Source: Kluyvera sichuanensis (GTDB taxonomy: Bacteria > Pseudomonadota > Gammaproteobacteria > Enterobacterales > Enterobacteriaceae). Taken from it: DNA of 64,000 nucleotides. A model generated the notes under the pieces. That model made no database searches. It was not told the DNA's origin and was given only the letters and a program-made list of their open reading frames with translations. Every line of letters begins with the position of its first letter. Position 1 is the stretch's first letter. Positions 31,045 to 41,565 of the stretch are shown in pieces. The stretch is taken from positions 25,862 to 89,861 of the forward strand of contig NZ_JABBJF010000023.1 of assembly GCF_014218705.1 (NCBI RefSeq). The letters are read 5' to 3'. The position numbers and the translations under genes were made by a program.

Positions 31045-31841
31045 CAATAGACAAAACTTACCGGTGCGGCACCGGCTGGATGCGGAAGAATACCCATTGG
31101 GATGCCGTAAATCTGCTCCAGCGTGTCGCTGCGCATCAGTTCGTCCGGCGAGCCCTGGGCAATCATTTCGCCGCCGCGAAGCGCCACCAGATAGTCGCAG
31201 TAGCGCGCCGCCATGTTGATATCGTGCAGAACGGCAACCACCGTCAGGCCACGCTGCTGGCTTAAGCGGTGCACCAGCGCCAGCACGTCGACCTGATGGG
31301 CAATATCGAGCGCCGAGGTTGGCTCGTCGAGCAGCAGGCAGCGGCTATCCTGCGCCACCAGCATGGCAATCCACGCGCGCTGACGTTCGCCGCCGGAGAG
31401 GCTATCGACCAGGCGATGCGCCAGCGGTTTAAGCCCCACGAGGGAAATCGCTTCCTCGACCTTTTCACGATCGGCCACGCCGAAACGGCCCAACGCGCCG
31501 TGCCACGGGTAGCGACCAATGGCGACGAGTTCACGCACGGTCATCCCTTCTGCAGGCGGCAGCTGCTGCGGCAGATAGGCAACCTTACGGGCAAAAGCTT
31601 TGCTGTTCCAGCTCGCCAGCGGCTGACCGTCCAGTAGGATCTCACCTTCCGACGGAGCCTGATGACGGCCAAGCATTTTCAGCAGCGTGGATTTACCGGA
31701 GCCGTTATGGCCGATAAGGCCGGTCACTTTGCCCGCGGGAAAAGTTAGGGAGAGAGGATGAAGAAGCGTACGGCCTGGAACGCGAAAAACGACCTGTTCC
31801 AGAGAAAAGGTCGTATCAGAATGAGTTGTCTTGTCCTGCAT
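31044..31841 (-). CDS. fhuC: Ferrichrome ABC transporter ATP-binding protein FhuC
   Basis: Cytosolic ATPase of the FhuBCD importer. Walker A GHNGSGKST, signature LSGGERQRAW, Walker B CLLLDEPTSALD and the switch histidine in VAVLHDINMAARY are all present. The start at the ATG at 31839-31841 gives 265 residues, matching E. coli; an upstream in-frame ATG at 31853 would add four residues and neither has a strong ribosome site. It follows fhuA by 48 bp, which contain a GC-rich hairpin. Confidence 0.94.
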   Translation of the reverse strand: MQDKTTHSDTTFSLEQVVFRVPGRTLLHPLSLTFPAGKVTGLIGHNGSGKSTLLKMLGRHQAPSEGEILLDGQPLASWNSKAFARKVAYLPQQLPPAEGMTVRELVAIGRYPWHGALGRFGVADREKVEEAISLVGLKPLAHRLVDSLSGGERQRAWIAMLVAQDSRCLLLDEPTSALDIAHQVDVLALVHRLSQQRGLTVVAVLHDINMAARYCDYLVALRGGEMIAQGSPDELMRSDTLEQIYGIPMGILPHPAGAAPVSFVY

Positions 31842-31859
31842 AACCGTCAACATGTTAAA

Positions 31860-31880
31860 GGGCGCGGAAAACCCGCGCCC
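31860..31880 (-). terminator. GC-rich hairpin between fhuA and fhuC (possible attenuator)
   Basis: GGGCGCGG (31860-31867) pairs with CCGCGCCC (31873-31880), loop AAAAC; on the minus strand it is followed by only TTTAAC. It could stabilise the fhuA message or reduce read-through into fhuCDB, giving more receptor than transporter. The effect is inferred. Confidence 0.5.
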
Positions 31881-31889
31881 TGGAGGTGG

Positions 31890-34100
31890 TTAGAAACGGA
31901 ACGTTGCGGTAGCAACAACCTGGCGCTCAGCGCCCCAGTAGCACGCGTATTCGCTGTAGCAGCTGGAGACGTATTCACGGTTGAACAGGTTATTGACGTT
32001 AACAGCAATGGATGAACCCGGCAGGCCTACGCGCGCCAGATCGTATTTCACCATCGCATCGGCAACGGTATAGCCGCCTACGCTAAACTGCTCGTTTTTC
32101 TTGCCAGTCGTGGTATCGCTTTTGTAGTAGCTAACGGTAGAGCCCGTATAACGAACGCCTGCACCGAAGGTTAGACCACTCAGCGCCGTGTCGTAGAAGG
32201 TATAATCCGTCCACAGAGAAGCCTGGTTACGCGGTACTTCTGCAGGACGCTTACCTTTGAAGGTCGTATCCTCAGTGTATTCCGCATCCGTGTAGCTATA
32301 AGCTGCCGTCACGTTAATGTTTTCATTAACCGCTGCTTTTGCTTCCAGCTCAATACCGCGAGAACGAATCTCCCCGGTCTGAACGCTATACCAACCGGTG
32401 GTATCGTTCGGATCGGAAGTCAGGTTCTTGTCTTTGGTCAGTTGATACACCGCCCCCGTCAGTACTACCGGCATATCTTTTGGTACGTACTTCACACCGG
32501 CTTCATACTGCTTACCGCGAGATGGGTCGAACGGCTTGCCTTCTTTGGTCGTTCCCGACGTTGGCTCGAAAGATTCGCTATAACTGAAATATGGTGAAAT
32601 ACCATTATCAAACAGATAGTTAAGACCACCACGCCAGGTGAACTGCTGGTCATGGTTCTGAGCCAGAGAGTTGTCGGAACGAGTTAAGGTTGAAGCCATC
32701 GCGTAGTCATAACGACCACCCAGCGTCAGCACCCATTTATCCCACTCCATCTGATCCTGTGCATACAGGCCAGTCTGTTCCATACGGTTAAGCACGACAT
32801 AGTGAGAGGTGATCTTGACACCAGGGTTGCCATACTGCGGATTATTCATATCCAGCGCGTTGGCATCGCCATACACTGCGTTCACATCATTACGCATGCG
32901 TGAATAGTCAACGCCTGTCAGCAGAGTATGCTCAACATCGCCCGTAGCAAAATCGGACTGCAGTTGCGTATCAACCGTGAAGGCATTGAGGTTCTCATCT
33001 GAACGCACATACTTACGCTGGATCTGACCCGGATCTATGTAACCAAAACCATATACCGAACGGTACAGGGTTTTCACCTGGTCGTAGCGCAGGTTCTGGC
33101 GCACGGTGAAGGTGTCGTTAAATTCGTGAGAGAAGCTGTAGCCCACCATCTGCTGGCGGCGCTGCATTTTGTTGTCCTGTTCGCCTTCGTTGAAGTCAGT
33201 CGGCAACTTGTGAGAATTGCCGTTGGCATCAACGTACGGAACCAACGTACCTTCACGCGGCAGCCAGCCGTAGTAACCCGCATCCGGATCGCTCTGGAAG
33301 TTGCTCAGGAAGGTGAAGTCCGTTTTATCATCCGGACGCCAACTGAAGGATGGAGCGATAGCATAACGACTCGCTTTGGCCATATCCTGCTGTGTGTCCT
33401 GGCTGCGGCCTAAACCGGTCAGGCGATAAGACCACACGCCTGCGTCATCAATCGCATCACTAAAGTCAAAACCGGTCTGCCAGAGGTTATCTGTGCCCAT
33501 TTTGAATTGAATTTCACGCAGCGGTTCAGTGGTCGGGCGTTTGCTGACCATGCTGACGATACCGCCAGGGTTGCTGTTGCCGTACAGCACGGAAGTTGGC
33601 CCGCGCATCACTTCTACGCGTTCCAGGAAATAAGGGTCCATAGAGACTTCAGAGTAGTTATTTCCCTGAAGCTTCATACCATCCAGATACTGGTTGGTGT
33701 TAACCGTTGTTGGCGACGTAAAACCACGGATAGAAACCACATCATAAGTCGAAGAACTTCCGCGAGTAGAGAAGACACTTGGCGTGTACGCCATTGCTTC
33801 TTTAACGGTCGTCGGCTGATGGATATCCATCTCCTGACGGGTAATCACCGAAACAGACTGCGGAGTCTTCTCAATCGGAGTATCAGTCTTGGTTGTCGTT
33901 GCGGAGTGTTTTGCCGCAATCGTCGCCGCCGGACCCCAGGCACTTTCCTGAGCCGCCGGAGCTGCGGTGACGGTGATGGTTTCTTCTTTAGGTTGTTCTG
34001 CTGCCTGTGCATATACAGACATGCCGCTAACCGCCGTGGCTACTACAACTGCGAGTTTACGCAGCGAGTGGGTTGGCTGAGCAGTTTTTAGACGCGCCAT
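31890..34100 (-). CDS. fhuA: TonB-dependent ferrichrome receptor FhuA
   Basis: Outer-membrane 22-strand barrel that imports ferrichrome with TonB energy; in E. coli also the receptor for phages T1, T5 and phi80 and for colicin M. 736 residues (E. coli 747). Signal peptide to about residue 33 (VSVYAQA-like end), TonB box EETITVTA just after it, plug domain about 60-185 (VSVITRQEMDIHQ; GPTSVLYGNSNPGGIV), then the barrel ending in the terminal aromatic, ATATFRF. Two cysteines near the C-terminus (SSCYSEYACYWG) form the known extracellular disulfide pair. First gene of fhuACDB behind a Fur box. Confidence 0.95.
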   Translation of the reverse strand: MARLKTAQPTHSLRKLAVVVATAVSGMSVYAQAAEQPKEETITVTAAPAAQESAWGPAATIAAKHSATTTKTDTPIEKTPQSVSVITRQEMDIHQPTTVKEAMAYTPSVFSTRGSSSTYDVVSIRGFTSPTTVNTNQYLDGMKLQGNNYSEVSMDPYFLERVEVMRGPTSVLYGNSNPGGIVSMVSKRPTTEPLREIQFKMGTDNLWQTGFDFSDAIDDAGVWSYRLTGLGRSQDTQQDMAKASRYAIAPSFSWRPDDKTDFTFLSNFQSDPDAGYYGWLPREGTLVPYVDANGNSHKLPTDFNEGEQDNKMQRRQQMVGYSFSHEFNDTFTVRQNLRYDQVKTLYRSVYGFGYIDPGQIQRKYVRSDENLNAFTVDTQLQSDFATGDVEHTLLTGVDYSRMRNDVNAVYGDANALDMNNPQYGNPGVKITSHYVVLNRMEQTGLYAQDQMEWDKWVLTLGGRYDYAMASTLTRSDNSLAQNHDQQFTWRGGLNYLFDNGISPYFSYSESFEPTSGTTKEGKPFDPSRGKQYEAGVKYVPKDMPVVLTGAVYQLTKDKNLTSDPNDTTGWYSVQTGEIRSRGIELEAKAAVNENINVTAAYSYTDAEYTEDTTFKGKRPAEVPRNQASLWTDYTFYDTALSGLTFGAGVRYTGSTVSYYKSDTTTGKKNEQFSVGGYTVADAMVKYDLARVGLPGSSIAVNVNNLFNREYVSSCYSEYACYWGAERQVVATATFRF

Positions 34101-34133
34101 TGGTATATCTCTGATGAAGTGAATGATAACGTA

Positions 34134-34152
34134 AACGAGAATTATTATTATA
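34134..34152 (-). promoter_or_regulatory. Fur box and -10 element of fhuA
   Basis: On the minus strand TATAATAATAATTCTCGTT matches the 19-bp Fur consensus at 12 positions and contains a perfect -10 hexamer TATAAT. Fur with iron would block the promoter, as known for fhuA. Confidence 0.75.
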
Positions 34153-34276
34153 ACGATGGGAATAATAGGTCATGCATTGGACGCATAGCAAGCGATATAA
34201 GTCCCTACCAGAATTAAGGGGTTAAGAATTAAACAGATGAAAAAGCGGCGTTAAGGAAAAGAAAAAACTTAGGGAT

Positions 34277-34306
34277 AAAAAAAGCCTCTGCACGACGCAG
34301 AGGCTT
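34277..34306 (-). terminator. Rho-independent terminator downstream of mrcB
   Basis: Perfect ten-base stem AAGCCTCTGC / GCAGAGGCTT with a five-base loop, then seven T on the minus strand. It lies between the mrcB-side BIME and the fhuA promoter and insulates the two operons. Confidence 0.92.
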
Positions 34307-34330
34307 AGTATTAATACGGTATCGAGCCAT

Positions 34331-34404
34331 CCCGGAGTCGGCGTGAACGCCTCGTCCGGGCTACAGCCTATGTTGTAGCCCGGCCGAACGAAGTGACGCC
34401 GGGG
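34331..34404. repeat. BIME after mrcB
   Basis: Two inverted REP units: CCCGGAGTCGGCGTGAACGC...GGGCTAC (34331-34364) and GTAGCCCGGCCGAACGAAGT...CCGGGG (34375-34404), between the mrcB stop and its terminator. Confidence 0.85.
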
Positions 34405-34430
34405 TTAGCACCGATCCCGTCAGGGCGCTA

Positions 34431-36965
34431 TTAATTCCCGCCGAACATATCCTTAATCCAGCCAGCCACGCCGTCGCTGTCTTTCTTCTCCTGCGCCGGC
34501 TGCTGCTGTTGCTGCTGAGGCTGTGAAGAAGATGAGTCAAACGGGTTCGCTGACTGCTGCTGCTCGATAGCCTGCTGGCTTTGCTGGCAGAGTGAATCCG
34601 GGTCGGTAGTCCAGACCGGCAGCATACGGGTACCACCGCCGCCACAGACGAAGTTACCGCCATCGTCCACGCCCATGTTCACCACATCTTCCGGCGGCGT
34701 CAGATCCAGCGCGATAGGCGACTGGGTCTCCAGATAACGCTGGTAGATAGACATCGCACCGCTGGCGCCGTACAGCTTGGTCGGCTGGTTATTATCGCGG
34801 CCTACCCAGGTGATCACCACTTCACGCCCGTCAATCCCGGCAAACCAGGTATCGACGTTGTTGTTAGTGGTCCCGGTTTTCCCCGCCAGATGCAGGTTCG
34901 GGTATTTCGCGCCCAACTGACGGCCAGTACCACGCTGCACAACCTGCTGCATGGTCCACAGCGTCAGATAAGCCGCCTGTGCCGGAACGGCACGTTCTGC
35001 CTGCGGATAGCTCTGGTACAGCACGGTACCATCTTCCGCAATCACCGAACGCAGCGCCGACAATGGTGCGCGGTTACCGCCGCTGGCGATGGTCTGGAAC
35101 GCCTGGGCCACTTCAATCGGCGTCAGGTTCAGCGCCCCCAGCAGCATCGCCGGCACGGCGTTGAGCTGATCTTTCGGCGCGCCCAGTTTCAGCCAGGTGT
35201 CGGTGACCGCTGGCAGACCCAGCGCCATACCGAGGTTAACGGTCGGCACGTTCATGGAACGCGTCAGCGCGTCCACCAGCATCACCTGACCGCTGTAGCG
35301 ACGATCATCGTTCTGCGGTGACCACACCTGACCATTCGGCTGACGCAACGCAATTGGCGCATCGGCAATCCAGGTATTCAGGCGGTACTGGTTCGGCTGG
35401 CTTAAGGCCGTGAGGTAGGTCGCCGGTTTTGCCAGAGAACCAATCGAACGACGCGCCTGCATGGCACGGTTGTAGCCCGCAAACTGCGGTTCAGCACCGC
35501 CAACCATCGCGCGTACTTCGCCGCTGAAGCGGTCGACCACCACCATCGCGGTTTCAAGGTCGCTCAGCTTACGCTGTTTCTTCAGCACCGGAATACCGTC
35601 GGTCGCCGCTTTTTCTGCGGCATCCTGCGCGACCGAGTCGAAGGTGGTAAAGATCTTCACGCCGGAGAGATCTTTCACCTTATCGCCCAGCTTCGCCTGC
35701 AGCTCCTGACGCACCATCTGCATAAACGCAGGCTGCGGTGAAATCACCCCGCCGCGTGGCTGCACGCCCAACGGACGCGCGCTCAGCATGTCGTACAGCT
35801 CCTGGTCGATAACCTTCTGCTGTTGCAGCAGGCGCAGAACCAGGTTACGACGCTCCAGCGCCAGTTTTGGGTTACGCCACGGGTTGTAGACCGAGGCCCC
35901 TTTCACCATGCCCACCAGCAGTGCCTGCTGGTCAAGGCTCAGCTCTTCTACCGGACGACCGAAGTAGTAGAGGCTCGCCAGCGGGAAGCCGCGGATTTCA
36001 TTGTCGCCGCTCTGACCGAGGTAGACCTCGTTCATATACAGCTCAAGAATGCGGTCTTTGCTGTAGCGGGCGTCCATGATCAGCGCCATGTAGGCTTCGT
36101 TCGCCTTACGCCAGTAAGAACGTTCGCTGGAGAGGAACAGGTTCTTCACCAGCTGCTGGGTCAGCGTACTCGCCCCCTGCACCGTTCTCCCTGCGGTCAG
36201 GTTCGCCAGCACCGCACGGCCCATCGAGTAGAAGCTGATACCATCATGCTCGTAGAAGTGACGGTCTTCGGTGGCGATAAGCGTATCGATCAGCAGATCC
36301 GGGAAACCACTGCGCGGCACAAACAGACGCTGCTCGCCGTTTGGCGAGGACATCATAGTGATAAGGCGCGGGTCGAGACGGAAGAAACCGAACTGACGGT
36401 TGCTGTCCAGGTTCTCGATGGTTTCCAGGTGATCGCCATCAAAGGTCAGACGCGCGCGCACCTGCCCTTCTTTGCTGTCCGGGAAATCGAACGGGCGACG
36501 GATCATCTCAATACTGTTGGCCTGCACGGTAAATTCGCCGGGCCGCGTCATCGCCGACACCTGGCGATACTGGGTCGCCGTCAGCAGCTGAACCATCTCT
36601 TTTTTGCTGATCGGCATATCCGGCTCAAGGCTCACCATGCGGCCATAGACTGCCGCTGGCAGCTGCCAGACTTTACCGTCGATGCGGCTACGGATTTTTT
36701 GATCCAGGTACACGCCATAAATGGCCATCAGCACGGCAAAAACGATGCCGAGTTTTACCAGGAACCAGAACCAGCGGTGTTTACCGCGCGGTTTTTTCCC
36801 TTTTCCGCCGCCTTTACGCGAGCGCGGTTTTTCATCGTCGTAGCCATCATCATCATAATCGTCGTCATACTCATCGTCTCTGAGCTGTCGACGACTTACC
36901 TTTTGCTTTGCCGGACGTGCAGGCTTGCCTTTACGTCCAATCGGCTCGCGGTCATTCCCCGCCAT
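34431..36965 (-). CDS. mrcB: Penicillin-binding protein 1B (bifunctional glycosyltransferase/transpeptidase)
   Basis: Class A PBP that polymerises and crosslinks peptidoglycan, activated by LpoB. Start at the ATG at 36963-36965 ([15 protein letters not shown]) gives 844 residues, the E. coli length. Order: acidic/basic cytoplasmic tail ([17 protein letters not shown], then Arg/Lys-rich), one TM helix near residues 65-88, UB2H domain, GT51 glycosyltransferase with [12 protein letters not shown] and [13 protein letters not shown], then the transpeptidase with SLAK, SMN and KTGTT motifs. The C-terminus is Gln-rich. Apparently monocistronic. Confidence 0.97.
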   Translation of the reverse strand: MAGNDREPIGRKGKPARPAKQKVSRRQLRDDEYDDDYDDDGYDDEKPRSRKGGGKGKKPRGKHRWFWFLVKLGIVFAVLMAIYGVYLDQKIRSRIDGKVWQLPAAVYGRMVSLEPDMPISKKEMVQLLTATQYRQVSAMTRPGEFTVQANSIEMIRRPFDFPDSKEGQVRARLTFDGDHLETIENLDSNRQFGFFRLDPRLITMMSSPNGEQRLFVPRSGFPDLLIDTLIATEDRHFYEHDGISFYSMGRAVLANLTAGRTVQGASTLTQQLVKNLFLSSERSYWRKANEAYMALIMDARYSKDRILELYMNEVYLGQSGDNEIRGFPLASLYYFGRPVEELSLDQQALLVGMVKGASVYNPWRNPKLALERRNLVLRLLQQQKVIDQELYDMLSARPLGVQPRGGVISPQPAFMQMVRQELQAKLGDKVKDLSGVKIFTTFDSVAQDAAEKAATDGIPVLKKQRKLSDLETAMVVVDRFSGEVRAMVGGAEPQFAGYNRAMQARRSIGSLAKPATYLTALSQPNQYRLNTWIADAPIALRQPNGQVWSPQNDDRRYSGQVMLVDALTRSMNVPTVNLGMALGLPAVTDTWLKLGAPKDQLNAVPAMLLGALNLTPIEVAQAFQTIASGGNRAPLSALRSVIAEDGTVLYQSYPQAERAVPAQAAYLTLWTMQQVVQRGTGRQLGAKYPNLHLAGKTGTTNNNVDTWFAGIDGREVVITWVGRDNNQPTKLYGASGAMSIYQRYLETQSPIALDLTPPEDVVNMGVDDGGNFVCGGGGTRMLPVWTTDPDSLCQQSQQAIEQQQSANPFDSSSSQPQQQQQQPAQEKKDSDGVAGWIKDMFGGN

Positions 36966-37112
36966 GCTTTCTCTCCGCAACATTCAGGCATAAAGGCCTG
37001 ATTCTCAATTCTTCTGCCACGGGGCAGAAGAAGATATCTCTCAATTTTATGCAGTTTTTCCCCGGCGTCGCATTCGCTCGGCAGAACGAATACGACACAG
37101 GGAACTGCGCCA

Positions 37113-39587
37113 TCACGAATACTTTTTCGTCCGCCGCGTCGGCGCGGTGTTTGCCGGATCGTCTGGCCAGACGTGCTTCGGATAGCGCCCTTTCATCTCT
37201 TTTTGCACTTCCCGGTACGCCCCCTGCCAGAACGCGCTTAAATCGCGTGTGATCTGCAGCGGGCGCTGCGCCGGTGAAAGCAGTTCGAGCACCAGCGCGA
37301 CTCGCCCTTCGGCGATAGTCGGCGTGCTGGCTTCGCCAAACATCTCCTGCATACGCACCGCCAAAGCCGGCGGGTTTTCATCATGATAGCGAATAGCTAT
37401 CCGACTTCCTGTGGGCACAGTGTAATGAGTTGGCAGCAAACTCACCAGACGTTGTCGTAATGACCAGGGCAACCATTCCAGCAGCGCCTGATGAACATCC
37501 AGCGATTTCAATCCACGCAACGAGTGAACGCCGCTCATGTGCGGCAGCAGCCAGCTCTCCAGCGCCGCCAGCAGCGAGTCGTCATCCACCGCAGGCCACG
37601 CATCTTCCGGCAGCCAGCGTGCAGCGCACTGTAAACGCAAGCGTAGCTGTTCCGCTTCGTTCGTCCAGTTGAGCACGCTTAACCCTTTCTCGCGAATGCC
37701 GGTGAGCATCGCCCGGTGCAGTTCCTCTTCCGATGGTTTCGCCAGCGGGCGCACGCTCAGCGTTAACTGGCCAATCTGGCTTCGGCGCAGCGCTTTCAGC
37801 GTGCCCTGGTTATCATCCCACTCGATAGTGTCAGATTGTTGAATCAGCTGCGGGCAGCGCGACACCAGCGCATCAATATCCAGCGCACAGGCCTGCAAGA
37901 TTCGCGCATCCGGCGAGGCATTACCCTGTAACAGCAGCGGCGCAATCAGCCATTCGTGGCGATTCAGTGCATCGTCGGCGTCTAACATCGCCCCCATGCC
38001 GTTAGCGAGCTGATAGCGCCCTTCCTGTCCGCGTCGGCGCGCGATGCGGTCGGGGAAGCCCTGCGCCAGCAGCGCGGGAATCGCGTCGCTGTCAGGCTGC
38101 CCTGCACGGCGATTAAGCCGTTTACAAAGCTGCTGGCTACGCTGCTGCCACTGCCCCTGCGAACGGGTAAAGGCCTGCATCAAATCGCCGCTGCCGCCGC
38201 GCGGAGGCTCTTCCAGAATAGCCGCCAGCCGCGCCGCCGTAGCCACTTCAGCGTCGCTATCCGCCGCCACCAGCATCGCGGCAAGGCGCGGGTCGTTCCC
38301 CAGCGCCGCCATTTTCAGCCCTTTCGCCGTTAAGCGCTCATCGGCCAACGCGCCAAGCTGCGTCAGCAGGCGACGCGCCGCTGCCAGGTTCACCGCGGGA
38401 GGTGTATCCAGCCAGCTGAGCTGCGACGGGTCGTTACAGCCCCACTGCAAGAGTTCGAGCAGCAGCGATGAGAGATCGCTTTGCAATATTTCCGCTTCAC
38501 TCTGCGCTGCCGCACGTTCGGCCTGATCTTTTGCCAGCAGGTGCACACACACGCCGGGCTCCAGACGTCCCGCGCGCCCGGCACGCTGGGTCATCGAGGC
38601 CTGGCTTATGCGCTGGGTTATCAGCCGTGTTAGCCCACTGCGTACGTCAAAACGCGCCACGCGCTCCTGGGCGCTGTCCACCACCAGGCGAATACCTTCG
38701 ATGGTCAGACTGGTTTCGGCAATATTGGTTGCCAGCACGACCTTCCGCTTGCCTGATGGGGCGGGAAGTATGGCCTGACGCTGTTCGCTGAGCGGCAGCG
38801 CGCCATAGAGAGGGCAGAGCAGGACGTCGTCGGCTACACGCTCCGCCAGGTGATTCTGCACCCGCTGAATTTCGCCAACCCCCGGTAAAAAGAGCAGCAG
38901 CGAGCCGTTTTCATGACGCAGCAACTCCGCCGTCGCCATAGCCACCGCCTCATCAAAGCGCTGGTGCGCAGGCAGCGACTGATAGCGACGCTCCACCGGA
39001 AACGCACGCCCTTCGGAAATAATCACCGGGGCATCCGGGAGCAGACGCTGCAGCTTGTCGTTATCAAGGGTAGCCGACATGATCAGCAGCTTGAGGTCAT
39101 CGCGAAGCCCCTGCTGAACGTCCAGCAGCAACGCCAGCGCGAGATCGGCTTGCAGGCTGCGTTCATGGAATTCATCGAGGATCACTAACCCCACGCCCGA
39201 CAGTTCGGGATCGTGCTGGATCATACGCGTCAGGATCCCTTCGGTCACGACCTCTAACTGGGTAGTCGGCCCCACGCAGGTTTCCGCCCGCATGCGGTAG
39301 CCGACCGTTTCTCCCGGCTTCTCACCCAGCAGTTCCGCCAGGCGCTGCGCCACGTTGCGGGCCGCCAGACGGCGCGGCTCCAGCAGCAAAATACGCCCGT
39401 TGATGCTGCCTTCGCGTAAAATTTGCAGCGGCAGCCAGGTGGATTTACCCGCCCCCGTTGGCGCGTTCAGCAGCACCTGCGGCGATTGCTGTAAGGCATG
39501 AAGGAGTTCAGGAAGGATGCTTGCGACCGGCAACAGGGACACGAATGGCTCCAGAGGGTTAACATTAAACGGCGGACATTGTAGCAT
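37113..39587 (-). CDS. hrpB: ATP-dependent helicase HrpB (DEAH-type)
   Basis: Superfamily 2 DEAH-box-like RNA helicase of unknown cellular role. 824 residues: Walker A NAPTGAGKST, motif II DEFH, motif III SAT, motif VI QRAGRAGR, and the HrpB-specific C-terminal domain ending RTKKYS. A shorter start at the GTG at 39540-39542 (809 residues, from VSLLPVASILPELL) is used in some annotations and cannot be excluded. Divergent from thpR with only 28 bp between the longer start and the thpR ATG, which slightly favours the shorter start. Confidence 0.93.
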   Translation of the reverse strand: MLQCPPFNVNPLEPFVSLLPVASILPELLHALQQSPQVLLNAPTGAGKSTWLPLQILREGSINGRILLLEPRRLAARNVAQRLAELLGEKPGETVGYRMRAETCVGPTTQLEVVTEGILTRMIQHDPELSGVGLVILDEFHERSLQADLALALLLDVQQGLRDDLKLLIMSATLDNDKLQRLLPDAPVIISEGRAFPVERRYQSLPAHQRFDEAVAMATAELLRHENGSLLLFLPGVGEIQRVQNHLAERVADDVLLCPLYGALPLSEQRQAILPAPSGKRKVVLATNIAETSLTIEGIRLVVDSAQERVARFDVRSGLTRLITQRISQASMTQRAGRAGRLEPGVCVHLLAKDQAERAAAQSEAEILQSDLSSLLLELLQWGCNDPSQLSWLDTPPAVNLAAARRLLTQLGALADERLTAKGLKMAALGNDPRLAAMLVAADSDAEVATAARLAAILEEPPRGGSGDLMQAFTRSQGQWQQRSQQLCKRLNRRAGQPDSDAIPALLAQGFPDRIARRRGQEGRYQLANGMGAMLDADDALNRHEWLIAPLLLQGNASPDARILQACALDIDALVSRCPQLIQQSDTIEWDDNQGTLKALRRSQIGQLTLSVRPLAKPSEEELHRAMLTGIREKGLSVLNWTNEAEQLRLRLQCAARWLPEDAWPAVDDDSLLAALESWLLPHMSGVHSLRGLKSLDVHQALLEWLPWSLRQRLVSLLPTHYTVPTGSRIAIRYHDENPPALAVRMQEMFGEASTPTIAEGRVALVLELLSPAQRPLQITRDLSAFWQGAYREVQKEMKGRYPKHVWPDDPANTAPTRRTKKYS

Positions 39588-39615
39588 CGCCTCAATTCAT
39601 AACCGAGTCCCCACC

Positions 39616-40149
39616 ATGTCAGAGTCAAAAAGGCTGTTTTTCGCCGTTGAGATCCCAAAGCCCATCCAGAAGCAGCTGGTGCAGTGGCGTGCCGATAATT
39701 TTGCCGACGACGCTGGCGTACCCGTGGTCGCCGCCAATCTGCATATTACGCTGGCGTTTTTGGGGGAAGTGAGTGAGGAGAAACAGCGGGCGCTGGCCGC
39801 CATGGCCGGGCGTATTCGCCAGCCCGGTTTTACGCTGAATCTGGATGATGCCGGGCAGTGGCTGCGCTCGCGCGTGGTGTGGCTCGGCACGCGTCAGCCG
39901 CCGCGCGGGCTACTACAGCTCGCCAATATGCTTCGCGCTCAGGCCGCTCGCAGCGGCTGTTATCAAAGCCCGCAGCCGTTTCACCCGCACCTGACGCTGC
40001 TGCGCAACGCCGCGCAGGCGGTGCCTATCCCTGCTCCCGGCTTTCTCTGGACGTTTCCGGTGACCGAGTTCGCGCTATACGAATCACGCTTTGTCAGGGG
40101 ACGCACAAAATACACGCCGTTACAGCGCTGGACGCTCAGCGAATCATAA
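39616..40149 (+). CDS. thpR: RNA 2',3'-cyclic phosphodiesterase ThpR (LigT)
   Basis: 2H phosphoesterase that hydrolyses 2',3'-cyclic phosphate RNA ends and can join tRNA halves in vitro. The ATG at 39616 (MSESKRLFFAVEIPKP) gives 177 residues (E. coli 176); in-frame sequence upstream to 39517 lies inside the divergent hrpB and is not homologous. Two HxTx catalytic motifs are present: HITLAFLGEV and HPHLTLLRNA. Followed after 12 bp by sfsA. Confidence 0.94.
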   Translation: MSESKRLFFAVEIPKPIQKQLVQWRADNFADDAGVPVVAANLHITLAFLGEVSEEKQRALAAMAGRIRQPGFTLNLDDAGQWLRSRVVWLGTRQPPRGLLQLANMLRAQAARSGCYQSPQPFHPHLTLLRNAAQAVPIPAPGFLWTFPVTEFALYESRFVRGRTKYTPLQRWTLSES

Positions 40150-40161
40150 TAAGGAAAACGT

Positions 40162-40884
40162 ATGAAGTTTACGCCACCGCTCAAGCACGCCACGCTGATT
40201 CAACGCTACAAACGCTTCCTCGCTGATGTTGTCACCCCCGAAGGTGAAACCTTCACGCTGCACTGCCCCAACACCGGCGCAATGACCGGTTGCGCAACCC
40301 CAGGTGACACCGTTTGGTATTCGACATCAGAAAATACTAAACGAAAATATCCACATACGTGGGAATTAACTCAAACCCAGCAAGGGGCATTTATCTGCGT
40401 CAATACGCTGCGGGCAAACACCCTGGCAAAAGAGGCAATTCTGGCTCAGCGTCTTCCCGAACTCACCGGCTACAACACCCTGAAAACCGAAGTGAAATAC
40501 GGTGAAGAAAGCAGCAGAATTGACATCATGTTACAGGCAGATGATCGTCCCAACTGCTATATTGAAGTGAAGTCAGTCACACTTGCGGAAAATGAATTTG
40601 GTTACTTTCCGGATGCCGTGACCGTGCGCGGACAGAAGCATTTACGCGAGCTGATGGGCGTTGTCGCCAGGGGCGAACGCGCCGTTTTACTGTTTACTAT
40701 CTTGCACTCAGCCATTGAATATTTCTCTCCTGCACACCATATTGATGCTAAATACGCAGAGTTACTCATTGAAGCAAAGAGAAAGGGGGTAGAGATTTTG
40801 GCTTATAAAGCGGAACTTTCTGCCGATAATATGACTCTGATATCGCCGTTACCCATTGCGTTATCACCGGGGGTATCTGCATAG
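40162..40884 (+). CDS. sfsA: DNA-binding protein / sugar fermentation stimulation protein SfsA
   Basis: Found in E. coli as a multicopy stimulator of maltose gene expression; it has an OB-like DNA-binding N-terminal part and a nuclease-like C-terminal fold with no firm biochemical activity. 240 residues (E. coli 234), with the family blocks [33 protein letters not shown] and [15 protein letters not shown] (here [11 protein letters not shown]). Six extra C-terminal residues. Probably co-transcribed with thpR. Confidence 0.93.
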   Translation: MKFTPPLKHATLIQRYKRFLADVVTPEGETFTLHCPNTGAMTGCATPGDTVWYSTSENTKRKYPHTWELTQTQQGAFICVNTLRANTLAKEAILAQRLPELTGYNTLKTEVKYGEESSRIDIMLQADDRPNCYIEVKSVTLAENEFGYFPDAVTVRGQKHLRELMGVVARGERAVLLFTILHSAIEYFSPAHHIDAKYAELLIEAKRKGVEILAYKAELSADNMTLISPLPIALSPGVSA

Positions 40885-41040
40885 AAAGTGTTCGGGCTGC
40901 GGCGCAAATACGCTTTTCTTCACAGCATTGTCAAGTGTTACGTTTAGATAATTGCCATGTGGAAAAGCATCTGTTATTTATAGCGGCCTGATTTTTCCCC
41001 CGAACACGGGGATCGATAGTGCGTGTTAAGGAGAAGCAAC

Positions 41041-41496
41041 ATGCAAGAAGGGCAAAACCGTAAAACATCGTCCCTGAGTATTCTGTCCATCGCAGGGGTG
41101 GAGCCGTACCAGGTGAAACCGGGCGAAGAGTATATGAACGAAGCCCAGCTGGCGCACTTCCGACGTATTCTTGAAGCATGGCGTAATCAACTTAGGGATG
41201 AAGTCGATCGCACCGTTACTCACATGCAGGACGAAGCAGCAAACTTCCCGGACCCGGTAGACCGTGCCGCACAGGAAGAAGAGTTCAGCCTCGAACTGCG
41301 TAACCGCGATCGTGAACGTAAGCTGATCAAAAAGATCGAGAAGACGTTGAAGAAAGTGGAAGATGAAGATTTCGGCTACTGCGAATCCTGCGGTGTGGAA
41401 ATTGGTATCCGTCGTCTGGAAGCACGTCCAACGGCCGACCTGTGCATTGACTGCAAAACGCTGGCAGAAATCCGCGAAAAGCAGATGGCAGGTTGA
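41041..41496 (+). CDS. dksA: RNA polymerase-binding transcription factor DksA
   Basis: Enters the RNA polymerase secondary channel and, with ppGpp, executes the stringent response. Start at the ATG at 41041 behind AAGGAGAAGCAAC, giving 151 residues as in E. coli; the in-frame start at 41023 is rejected. The coiled-coil has the tip motif [12 protein letters not shown] with the key aspartates; the zinc finger uses the CESCG and CIDCK cysteines. Highly conserved. Ends in a strong terminator. Confidence 0.98.
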   Translation: MQEGQNRKTSSLSILSIAGVEPYQVKPGEEYMNEAQLAHFRRILEAWRNQLRDEVDRTVTHMQDEAANFPDPVDRAAQEEEFSLELRNRDRERKLIKKIEKTLKKVEDEDFGYCESCGVEIGIRRLEARPTADLCIDCKTLAEIREKQMAG

Positions 41497-41518
41497 TAGA
41501 ACGCTAACGCTCTCACTT

Positions 41519-41553
41519 CAAGGCGGGAATCTCTCCCGCCTTGTTGTTTTTTT
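41519..41553 (+). terminator. Rho-independent terminator after dksA
   Basis: Perfect ten-base stem CAAGGCGGGA (41519-41528) / TCCCGCCTTG (41534-41543) then TTGTTTTTTT. It ends 13 bases before the gluQ ATG, so gluQ is probably expressed partly by read-through, as described for the E. coli dksA-gluQ pair. Confidence 0.92.
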
Positions 41554-41565
41554 ATTGCCATAAAT

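Noticed and set aside
35823..37001. 392-codon open frame on the plus strand
   Set aside because: Antisense to mrcB; His/Gln-rich composition typical of a shadow frame.
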